A DNA stretch of 64,000 bases from the NCBI GenBank assembly GCA_031472005.1, contig PZJY01000013.1, positions 620,001 through 684,000 on the forward strand, written 5' to 3'. Below, one piece after another: positions 55,328 through 64,000 of the stretch; within the stretch, counting starts at the first letter, position 1; the number at the start of each line of letters is the position of its first letter. A program made the position numbers and the translations under genes. Source of the DNA: Tetracladium setigerum (lineage: Eukaryota > Ascomycota > Leotiomycetes > Helotiales). Below the pieces are notes generated by a model, which had not been told where the DNA came from, did no database searches, and saw only the letters and a program-made list of their open reading frames with translations.

Positions 55328-58300
55328 TCACATCTGGCTGGGACGTTTGAAATAAACGCCTTCATGTTTATAACCACGCCCACTTTCTTCAAATGTGCTC
55401 ATGTGTGTCTTGGGCTTCCTCTGTTGGCAATACTCTTGAAATGAAAGTTTCGATTTATGTCGCGCACCCACGAATTCAAGGGCTTTGATCCACTCCCCTA
55501 ATCGGCCGTATTTGAAAGCAACCATCATAGGTGTCTCGCCAGCGTCGTTCTCCACACGTGGGTCCGCACCGGCCATCAGAAAGACCCTGAGGAGTTCCCT
55601 CGGTGCTTCGAAAGAGGCGTACCAAGTAAACAGTTCACATCTGATGAGTGAAGCCATTTTGTCTTGTGTCTCGTAAAATCGTTTGCATTTTAAGATCGTG
55701 TGAAGAACTGTATTCCCTTCCTCATCGCGGGCAGAAACGCAAGCATTTCGGTTGAGAAGGAAGATCGCTTTATCGGCGACATCAATGCATCCAAAACCTA
55801 CGTAACCGCTTTGTTTGGCGAGGATATGAAGGGCAGAGTAGCCTTTCGAAATTCCATGTTGGCAAATCTCGTTAACGTCGACAAAGATACCTCCCAAGTC
55901 AACGATATCACGTAATATTCTCTGCTGCAGTTAGTAGGTGCAATTTTTGAGTGCACATCGGAGTAAGTACCAACGAGTTTTGATGTACGGCACGTATAAA
56001 GGCGGACCACCAACCGCCACCCTCAATTGAACATTCCAGAGAAAAGTCCGCATCGGCTTGTAAGAGTATACGGGTACATTCAGCTTGCTGAAGAGCGAAG
56101 TTTTGATTAAAAGTGCCGTCACAGATATTCCGAGAATGTATCGGCCTAGAGACTGTTAGAGAATTCGCCTTGGGCTCTGGAACTAATATCGCGAGAACGA
56201 GCTAGAAAGAAGAAAAAAGTAGGAAGAAAATTTGACCAGTGACCGGTCGAATACTTCGTATTAAACTTACATCAAATAACCACCAAAATCGAGTTCAATC
56301 GAGTTCACATCAGCTCCTTTTTCCACTAAAAATTTACACATCGCGGCGCTCGTTTTTTGTATGGCGTACTATTTACGAGGTCAGCAGTGCAAATTAATAG
56401 ACAGGCTGCAGCGACTCACACTCAGAAGTGAGGTCCCATCTTCATCCCGATCATTCACTGATACGATCCCTTTTTCAAAAAGCGCAAGAAGTTGTTCGGG
56501 CTTTCCAGATCCCACGGCTTCCCAAACATCCGACTGCCTTGGTATCACTGCCCTATATGTTACTCTCGTTGATAGACTGAGATGTGGAATGAAGTCAAAG
56601 ATCACATGAAAGGGGATCTTCTTGATTTTATGTGGGATAATCACAAGCCTGGTAACGATAGTTTTGCTCGATCTTTTCGTGCTTATTTCGGGGGTTTTAG
56701 ACTGTGGCTCCTTTGCTGGGGTGACCCAAAAGGACCCATATACTATTCCATCTGGGGTCAGCCACATTGCGGATCTGCAACGTATTGATGGCTTTAAGTT
56801 GCCTCCACTGTGAAAAGTGCTTGAAGGCAGCAGTTGACATATATCTACAATTATCAGCATATTTAGAATCACGTCCCTATCACGAAAGTACGTGCCTTTT
56901 GGTTTGCCACCAACAGCAAGTGATGGAGCAAGATTCATTGAATTCCGCATTTGGAAGATTATATCCTCTACCTCGGGGTCCACGGCAAATTTGGGTGAGT
57001 CGGTGTCACTCCCGTATTTTTTGTACCAACGGGTTTTGGTCCAGGCATTTTCAGTGGCATATTGATTGCTCAGAAAAAGTTGGAGATCATTGACAGCTGC
57101 CCGTGTTCCGTGGCCTTCAACCACGTGCTTAGGAAGCTGGGCGTACGTGAGCAGCCTCTGTATAGGAGTGCTCGGCGTGTAGTTTGCAATCGAAATTTCG
57201 CTGGGTGCTGGTTGATGCCTTACTTGTGGTGATATCTCCATTGACATCTCTGAAACAGATTTGGTGTATATGCTGATGCAGCTTGGTAGGGCTAAAGCTA
57301 TCAGTAACACTCATTAAACACAGCTGGCAGGAGAACTTACGAGATGGAGCATTCACAGGCATGGTTCTCTGATCTATCCGATTCTCTTTGGCCCACCGTT
57401 GTAATTTGTCCTGGCTGATTTTGTGTCCTCGAGCTCGAACTTTGTGGATCTTCTTTCCCATGGATTTCTCTCGATATTGAATATGTCGCACAACTGCTTT
57501 CTGTTGTTTCAATTTCAGATTTTTTTGCGCCCCCATCTTTTCGATTAAAGTTTTGTATTGACGTAAACTGCAAAGTAGCGGGTATTAGTAAACCACCCGA
57601 ATTAGTTTGATACACTTTTTTTTGATGAGTGAGGACTTACGTAGCATTAATCTTAAGCTCTTCGTTCATGATCTCACGTAGTTCTTCAAAGGGTCTTCCT
57701 TCCTTCACGTATAATTGTCTGATTCGATTATAATGAGGCTCCCATGTCTTTTTAGACATGGTCGGAGCTTTGGGAGCCCGCTTTGAAGTCGAAAATTGGG
57801 TTGGTGGATGTTGGCTGGAAAGTTGTTCTGGAACAAGCAAAGAGCATATGTTTTGAGAAGCGACGTTGAGATCCTGGTATAAACAACTATTGTTGCTAGG
57901 AACATGCGGTACGAGAATGTCCTGAAGAGTAGTGTCAACTTGCTCGTACCGAATGTCATTGTGGCTAATACTATGCGGCGGGTAGTTCCGTTCGGGAGCG
58001 ATACTAGCATCCTGATACCAAGAATAATCGTGACCTGAGACAGGCAGTATATCGCTGGTTTGAAGAACGGAGTTAGCACCCTGGTGTAAAAAACTAACAG
58101 GCTGGGGAGGTGGGATGGGCATTGTCGTTGATGCGATGCTATTGAAAGCATACATCGGAAGAAGCGCAGTTCCCATAGAAAACATCGGGTTCGGATCTTC
58201 TGTGAAATTTATCGAGTTGTCTAGTTGTTCAACAGGTGCTGAAAAGTTTTGATTCGGATCTGGAAATTGGGATGGGAAGCCATTGCTGTTGAAGAAGGAG

Positions 58301-58365
58301 CTGGGCCATAGCGGCTCGTCGAGGTAAGAAGGCATGATTGCCTCCTCGTCCATTCCGAAATTCAT
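55328..58365 (-). CDS. Clr5-domain / ankyrin-repeat protein
   Basis: Six exons (58365-57641, 57567-57341, 57291-56420, 56368-56271, 56145-55971, 55924-55328) splice in phase to 897 aa. The donors are GTAAGT, GTAAGT, GTGAGT, GTAAGT and GTACTT. The N-terminal 200 residues are Pro/Ser/Asn-rich. The Clr5 domain spans about 205-258, from SKKTWEPHYNRIRQLYVKEG through LRQYKTLIEKMGAQKNL, and resembles a helix-turn-helix-like fungal domain. The C-terminal 300 residues carry ankyrin repeats: SDVWEAVGSGKPEQLLALFEKG, AMCKFLVEKGADVNS, GYSALHILAKQSG, ARDEEGNTVLHTIL and VFLMAGADPRVENDAGETPM. Clr5-ankyrin proteins are expanded in ascomycetes; their function is unclear (putative regulators or recognition proteins). 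Intact. Confidence 0.88.
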
Positions 58366-59066
58366 GTCAGTGGTAATATTGATACTGTCGATATTTTATC
58401 AATGAAAGATTTTGAGAGCATGACAATGCGTTCCATTTCATATGTTTAAGCAGCGTAGCCTGATTTATGAACTCGATTTTCTCCTGACCAACAACTCACC
58501 AGGATGTGGATGTGCAGCCACAAAAGAGACCGCATTTCATGCAATGCTGCCCTTGGCAGGTTTGCCCCAACACCCCACGCCAATCAAAATTGACAACCTC
58601 GTAACGATCATACGGTTAACGACAGGGAGCCTGTGCAAGGCTGAGCATACGAAACCTGAAGATAGTCCTTTTTTTTAGCGCCAATGAGTGTTGGTACAAT
58701 GGACCGGCAATTCGTCACCTGGTGTGAATTGTCCTTTTTTGACCAGGCTCAACGTGACCGATGGTAGGAATTATGAGATAGTACTTTTTTGAGGTCCAAC
58801 AAATGTCGATGTCGGAGGCAAACAAATGCTTCGATGGTACGAATAGTCCTTTTTTCACCCAGCCTGATTACGACCGATGATGGGAATCAAATTTGAGACC
58901 AAGCCAACAAACGTAGTACTTAAACTCTGGGCATCGCTATGGATGAATACACAAACTCCAGAGAACAAAGACGAAATACAGGTCTTATAAACAAATATGA
59001 GTGAGTTTTCTCGTTGCAAAAGTATGGTGGTACTTGACTAAAGTACCTAGGTTTCTCGACCCTTTC
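58366..59066. other. Intergenic with oligo-T repeat units
   Basis: Holds the Clr5-ankyrin gene's 5' flank and the repeat described separately. A short frame at 58442-58678 lacks motifs. Confidence 0.45.
58665..58910 (+). repeat. Two diverged copies of a roughly 117-bp unit with GTCCTTTTTT boxes
   Basis: GTCCTTTTTT or GTACTTTTTT occurs at about 58665, 58731, 58782 and 58846. The second and fourth boxes are followed by alike sequence (GACCAGGCTCAACGTGACCGATGGTAGGAAT against CACCCAGCCTGATTACGACCGATGATGGGAAT, in parts), which gives a period near 115-118 bp. Non-coding. Confidence 0.6.
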
Positions 59067-59604
59067 TCCAAGCGACAAGATCGCCCTTCTCAGCCTCCTC
59101 TTCAGCATCCCAGGGATTATTGCGACAATCGTGGGTGTTATCATCAGCTACAAAAGTTTCAAGCAGCTAGCAGTCATGTGTAAGTGGACTAATAGATCAT
59201 TTTGTCTCAACTGCAATTTCTAGTAAGAGGGTGCTGATAATTGATAGCACACCACACTACCGTCGTGCCTATTCATCAACTTCGTCAACGCTACACGCTC
59301 CCACATACAACCGAGCTCGATATGGTTACTGCAACATTTTGGAATACCAATTCGAACGGGGGCATAGTCCATCCAGCCGCATATTTTAGACAGAGGCGAT
59401 CATAGTAATTTCGATCTCGTGGTCAACCTGCAAGGAACCGCGCCTCTCAGCGCGAGCGATGTGAGGGAATGGAACATGTACATTTTAGACGATTGCTACC
59501 ATGGGAAATTGATCCCACGATCAAAGTGGTGGATTATTGGGGGTGCCTTTCATGATCTGGATTATTTGTTAGCAAGATGTGGGTTAAAATACGAGGATGG
59601 ATGA
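59067..59604 (+). CDS. Small protein with one membrane helix, unknown, frame interrupted
   Basis: Not recognised. Exon-like blocks are 59067(?)-59179 and 59248-59604, with a 68-nt intron (GTAAGT donor, GATAG acceptor). The first block encodes SPSDKIALLSLLFSIPG followed by IIATIVGVIISYKSF, a single membrane helix. The second reads RYTLPHTTELDMVTATFWN and, after a +1 shift near 59385, DLVVNLQGTAPLSASDVREW and PRSKWWIIGGAFHDLDYLLA (in parts). No ATG was found in frame upstream of the helix, so the start is unknown. It may be a decayed member of a small fungal family; the two parts could also be unrelated. Confidence 0.4.
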
Positions 59605-59705
59605 GACTTGTGTACCAACAACAGCAAGTTCATTTATCTTCCCTCCTTCTCGGAGCTCTCCAAGAAACAGAAGTCACGTGAATAGTAATCGCGTTATAAA
59701 AACAC

Positions 59706-61415
59706 CTACAGTTCTTTGAATATACAAATGTGATTTCTGCTAAAACGAGTAAACCACCCCTCCAAACTCCAATAAAATCTTCCAAAGCCGTCCATGTTAG
59801 AATCAAATCTTCTCACCACCCTCATGCTTCTCGTCATCTTCATCCATTCGCTCAATCTCATCCTCCTCCACCTCATTCCCCGGCACGCAAAACCAATTAC
59901 ACCCCTCCTAACAAGTGGTACCATCCTCTCCAGCACATCCCTCTCATTCCTAATTCCTCCCATGCCGTCCCCTCCCACACTTCCACCCGCATCCCCACTT
60001 TCCCCAAGCTTCCTCTCTTCCGACCTCGAAATCTCCCACCACTCAATCCACTCCGTCCTCTTCACCACAAATCTCCTTCCACAAATCGTACATTCCTCGC
60101 TTCCAGACTCCTTCTGTTCCGCTACGATACTAAGAAGTGAAATAATATGATCTGGCGCGTCACGCCCGAGAAGAGCGGGTAAATTTGCCGGTTGAGCAGT
60201 TTTGAGGCAGCTTTTGAGCGCCAGCTCGACTAAGGAGGGTGCGCGGGAGGGAAATGTGCCCTTTGAGGTTGACGGGGGAGAAGGGGGAATGCCGAGGTCA
60301 GCTGTGGGGATTGTGTGATTTTGTTGGTTGACGGAGAGAGAGGGGCCTTTGACTAGAGCGCCGTATTTATCGAAGTAGCGAATATCGGTGCGTGCTTGGA
60401 AGGAAGTTTCCCAGTGGCGAGGTGGTACTTCGCCCAGGAGGACGTTGTGACGTCGAGGTTTGAGTTGTCGTGATCCAGGGCTGCGGGAAGACTTCTGGTT
60501 GGGGTCGTGTGGTTGTATGAAGGGGTTTGGGTGGATTGTGAAGGAGGTGAGGCTTCCTTTCTCGTGGAAGAGATTGAGGATGCTGAAGGGAAGGTATTTG
60601 AGATTGTTCTGTGAGATGCTGAGCTCTTTGAGATTCAAAAGTTTCCCGATCGCAGAGGGGATTTCTCGAAGATTATTTGAGCGTAGACTTAAGACCTTAA
60701 GTCTATCAAGTTGGAATAGCTCTTCCGGGAGGGAGGTAAGATTGTTTGAGTTAAGAAAGATCTTGAGGTTTGGTTCTAATTGGTAGAAGACACCTTGTGA
60801 CACTGACGGGATGATTGTGAACGTAGACAGTGGTCGTATAGAGGAATTGGAGATTTTGGTGAGGCCTTCGTTTCTGGAGAGCAAAGGTTAAGAATGAGTC
60901 CTGTCTTCAGATGGGAAAGCTTACGAGAGATCAATACGTTCAGTCCCATTTTCCAAACAATGATGGATTCGTTCCTCAACCCAAACTTCTTCGGGCGATC
61001 TGTCTGGTTGTTTAATTGCACTCGCCCATGGCTGCCTCAGTGGTAACGTAGAAGTCTGATTTCTATTCTCCAACTCATCGAAGTCCGTCCCCTCACTCTC
61101 CAAATAAACCCCACTATCATACTTCCTCTCAAACTTTCTCTCCGGCTTCCTTAGTGGGAGTTCGTGGTCCTGTGAATCAGTTTCTGATTGAAGGACCTGT
61201 TGGAACCAAGGGCCTCGAAATTTCTTCTTGGTCCGCTGCTCCCTGCTATAGTTATCTGCATCAGGATTGTCATCGCTGGAGAAGATAGGGTCACTAGACA
61301 ATGCATAGATACTGTTGTGACGGACGCGTTTTCGCGTCGGATTATTGGGGATCGAGTCACTCAATGAATAGTTGAATGATCCGAGTCGAGGAAGCGAGGG
61401 CTCATTGTCGTCCAT
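59706..61415 (-). CDS. Leucine-rich-repeat protein
   Basis: Exon 1 is 61415-60925 and exon 2 is 60873-59706, with a 51-nt intron (GTAAGC donor, TTAAC branch, TCCAG acceptor). The product is 552 aa. The N-terminal 160 residues are polar and disordered. Four to five LRRs follow near 190-280, in the SDS22/Shoc2-like form: LNSNNLTSLPEELFQLDRLK, LSLRSNNLREIPSAIGKLLN and LSISQNNLKYLPFSI. A later pair of short cysteine motifs (ECTICGRRFVVKRTEWIEWW) could bind zinc. It probably acts as a binding scaffold; the partner is unknown. The start is the first ATG (MDDNEPSLPRLG). Intact. Confidence 0.82.
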
Positions 61416-62027
61416 TATTTAGATCGTTGGATAAATGTGTTTCTGCGGCTGGGAAAATGTGGAAGTGACAACACCAAAAGAGAGCGCGTCGCGGAGGAGG
61501 GACGCGGTTGGAAACTGCAGGGGTGGTGAACGGAGATCCACAAAGCAGTTACATACTACTTTTGACTCCAAATGAGAATGTAACTGAACAACTTAAGACG
61601 ATCTATGAAGAGATAGATTCTGGCACAGATTTTTGGCAGTTGGTGAAGTTGTAACTCCGAAACGTCGTGAACAATTTGTAAACAAAAGTGACGTCACGTG
61701 TGGGAAATGCTGCCAGTTGATTGGCTCTGTCCATCGAAGAATACCAATACGTGATTGAATTTGGAGGTCTGGATTTTTGATGCAATTCCACTTGCTTGAA
61801 GTTTCCCATAAGGATAATTCCGTTGTAATGTCGAGATATTCGAAGTGTGATAGTGGAACACCAGCCGTTCTGGTATGCTTTCAAGACTAAATCTTTGGTC
61901 ACCGAATTCATCCACCTCAGCACTCGCTATTAAATGTAACTGCCAGAAATGATGTCCATCGAGTGAGGAGAGAACCGCCGTCTCTAAGTCCTCAGTTTGT
62001 TCGCTTTTCCTATGCAAACTCCAACCT
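61416..62027. other. Intergenic: LRR-gene promoter and 3' flank of PLP2
   Basis: About 610 bp. A minus-strand frame at 61603-61923 has no motif and probably lies in the PLP2 3' flank. Confidence 0.45.
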
Positions 62028-62852
62028 TTAATCCGACTCGTCGTCAGAATATTCTGATTTAATGGCCTTCTTCTGTGGTCCGCGAATCCCACCCCGCTCC
62101 CTCTTTTCTTCCTTCTCATCCTCTGCATTCCGCCTCCTCTTCTGAACTCTCATATCGTTATCTTTGATAGCGCCAACCTCGATCAACAATTCATCGATTT
62201 GCGCCATCCCAAATCCTGTCTCTTCATATTTCTTAAGTTTCACAATCTGCTTCACAATTTGTTCCTTATGGTATACCAAAATGGTAGGGCAAAGCTGATC
62301 CGGATAGTTGTCGATGGCCATACCACCTCGGATCTCACAGAACTTGATCTCTCCATATTCCCGGGCAGCCTCCCTCCAAACTTCGGTGACAACTCTGCTG
62401 TTCGCATTCCCACTTGTCAAATTGACGAAAATGGGGGCCTTTGCACTGGGTTCCGTAACTTCCTTCTCGTAATCTGCTCGCGTAATCGGGTACACGGTGC
62501 CGTGAAGAGCTTTCTTTGATAAGAATGCAAGCTCTGCAATGCGAGCCTGACGATAGCTCTCCAGAAAGTCCTCGTCCTCAATCTCTTCCAGCTCGTTGAG
62601 TTCATCTACATCTTTTCCTTCTAATCTATTTTCGTATGCAAGTTCCCGACCTCGAAGGATCGCTTCCTCAATGAAGGGGTTGGCGAAGGCGGTTTCTCTG
62701 GAATTATGCCCTTCGCTCGTAGAATATCGTTCCTGTCCGTTCGTTAGTTACGACAATCTTTCGTGTTTTATTTGTTGGGTGAGTGACCATTCTGTGTCTG
62801 CATTAGGATCATCTATTGGTACATTGATGCGTTGATCTGCGGGAGCTGCCAT
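62028..62852 (-). CDS. PLP2: Phosducin-like protein 2 (CCT chaperonin co-factor), one-base frame break
   Basis: Thioredoxin-fold co-chaperone of the CCT/TRiC chaperonin in actin and tubulin folding; essential in budding yeast. Exon 1 is 62852-62788 and exon 2 is 62732-62028, with a 55-nt intron (GTCACT donor, weak; CTAAC branch, ACAG acceptor) that restores DADTEW-NDILR-like NADTEWNDILRAKGIIPEKPPS. The thioredoxin-like part reads APIFVNLTSGNANSRVV...IKFCEIRGGMAIDNYPDQLCPTILVY (in parts). The tail is basic and acidic and ends SEYSDDESD. The spliced length is one base short of a multiple of three. The frame breaks at the GGGG run 62676-62679, where one more G gives SPTPFIEEAIL. In an essential gene this is most easily a base-calling error. 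Divergent from RPS27. Confidence 0.88.
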
Positions 62853-63249
62853 GATAGGGAGGTATTTGAACTCTGTGTTTGTTGGAAAGAAAGTGAAGTT
62901 CTCGCAAACATTCACTTAGAAAAGTGAAGTTGCCGCCTGTCCCACCATCGACCCCTCCACGCAATCACTCGGCGACTGCTTCCAGATCGCCAAGACGCGC
63001 TGACATAATGGTTCGAGAGTCCGCCCCACCCGCCAATCAGCTAGCACGCACACTCGCTTAGCTCAAAATTCGAAATGCGCTTAGGGTAAAAATGATTTTG
63101 TGATGGAGCTCCCTCTCGCCTTTCCCTCCAACAACCATCGACAACGACTGACACTCGCTCTCTACGTCTTCAAACCCTCGACAATTGACGAAAGACCCGT
63201 CAGTCAATCCCAAATTCAAATCCGATAATCTCGATCACAAACCGCAATC
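62853..63249. promoter_or_regulatory. Shared divergent promoter (PLP2 / RPS27)
   Basis: A 397-bp gap between the divergent start codons. The right half is C+T-rich (CTCTCGCCTTTCCCTCC near 63113), as is usual before fungal ribosomal protein genes. Confidence 0.55.
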
Positions 63250-63834
63250 ATGGTAAGCCATTTCCCCTCTTCGCAGATAGATTTCGGTGGCGACCAAGGA
63301 CGGTGAAGGAGGAGGACAGTGGGATGGGCAGATTGGCACACGACCTGCCACACGACCAGTAACGACATGATGGAGGAGGAAAGGGAGGCTCACGAAATGT
63401 GATACGGGCAGGCGGGGGAGATGGAATAGGCAAAATGGAGATGCTTCGCAGATGGAAATGGGCACAATTGATGGGTTTCAGGTGGCAAAGGCTAACGTGG
63501 TGCTGCCTGTCTAGGTTCTCGCCGTCGATCTTCTCAACCCAACCCCAGCCGCGGAGGCTCGCAAGCACAAGCTCAAGGTACGCTTCCTACACCATGGAAA
63601 TACCCCTCCGAAGCATCAGAAATTCGTACTCTAACCTCTATTTCCCCGCAGAACCTTGTCCCAGCTCCCCGCTCCTTCTTCATGGATGTCAAGTGCCCCG
63701 GCTGCTTCACCATCACCACCGTCTTCTCCCACGCACAAACCGTTGTCATCTGCGCTGGATGCTCGACCGTCCTCTGCCAGCCAACAGGAGGAAAGGCTCG
63801 TTTGACTGAGGGATGCTCTTTCCGTAGAAAGTAG
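63250..63834 (+). CDS. RPS27: 40S ribosomal protein eS27
   Basis: Small-subunit zinc-ribbon protein. Exon 1 (63250-63252) is the start codon alone. A 262-nt intron (GTAAGC donor, GTCTAG acceptor) is followed by exon 2 (63515-63577), a 74-nt intron and exon 3 (63652-63834). The product is 82 aa, the exact usual size. It starts MVLAVDLLNPTPAAEARKHK. The four zinc-binding cysteines are the two CxxC pairs in VKCPGCF and VICAGCSTVLCQP. The C terminus is TEGCSFRRK. Intact. The long first intron directly after the ATG is a common arrangement in fungal ribosomal protein genes. Confidence 0.97.
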
Positions 63835-64000
63835 ACTGCTCGCCAATCCCCAAAAAAGCATGTCTATTTTCCCATCTTCGCATCATCTCGTCTACGGTTC
63901 CTGGTTAAGCATTCAATGTGCCATCGTGACTCCGGCATGAGGGGGGTTAAGACAAAGTAGCACCTCTCGACTTTCTCCTCCTGTTATGTTTCTCGCGCGC

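Noticed and set aside
1..64000. CRISPR arrays, bacterial operons, ribosome-binding sites or replication origins
   Set aside because: The gene structure is eukaryotic throughout, and the only tandem repeats seen do not have repeat-spacer form.

Overview
The window is nuclear DNA of a filamentous ascomycete (Pezizomycotina). The signs are many short introns (about 45-70 nt, with GTAAGT/GTATGT-type donors, CTAAC/CTGAC branch sites and YAG acceptors), Zn2Cys6 and Clr5 proteins, HET-domain proteins and an RTA1-like protein. A placement in or near Leotiomycetes is only a guess. No rRNA, tRNA or CRISPR array was recognised.

Layout. (1) 0.2-12.9 kb holds mostly metabolic or secreted genes: a flavin monooxygenase, a small membrane protein, a Ctr copper transporter, a GH71 glucanase relic, an F-box-like protein, a secreted serine beta-lactamase-like hydrolase and a copper-radical (AA5) oxidase with PAN/Apple-like modules. 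(2) 13.9-16.7 kb holds a Zn2Cys6 regulator divergent from an RTA1-like protein. (3) 17.4-20.4 kb is the conserved COPI gamma subunit. A 5.4 kb gene-free stretch and an AP-1-like bZIP gene (25.8-27.0 kb) follow. (4) 27.6-39.3 kb is a repeat-rich accessory block: paired dispersed repeats, a secreted Ser/Thr-rich protein and a decayed partial copy of its 3' end, a 5'-truncated zinc-transporter relic and a HET gene. (5) 39.5-58.4 kb is a second accessory block: an HAE-type (OTT_1508-like) deaminase tail-to-tail with a HerA/FtsK-like P-loop ATPase, a C2H2 protein, a coiled-coil protein, a HET protein with an N-terminal membrane module, a Dif1/Spd1-like RNR regulator and a Clr5-ankyrin protein. (6) 59-64 kb returns to conserved genes: a leucine-rich-repeat protein, phosducin-like PLP2 and ribosomal protein eS27.

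Several genes that otherwise splice cleanly carry one-base frame breaks, mostly in or beside short homopolymers. One of them is PLP2, which is essential in yeast, so base-calling or assembly error is a serious alternative to true pseudogenes. By contrast the GH71 and zinc-transporter relics also show truncation plus a nonsense codon or a lost splice donor, and look truly dead.

The best candidate for an undescribed system is the deaminase/ATPase pair at 39.5-43.4 kb with its C2H2 neighbour and the nearby HET genes. A role in nucleic-acid conflict or self/non-self recognition is inference from family and context.
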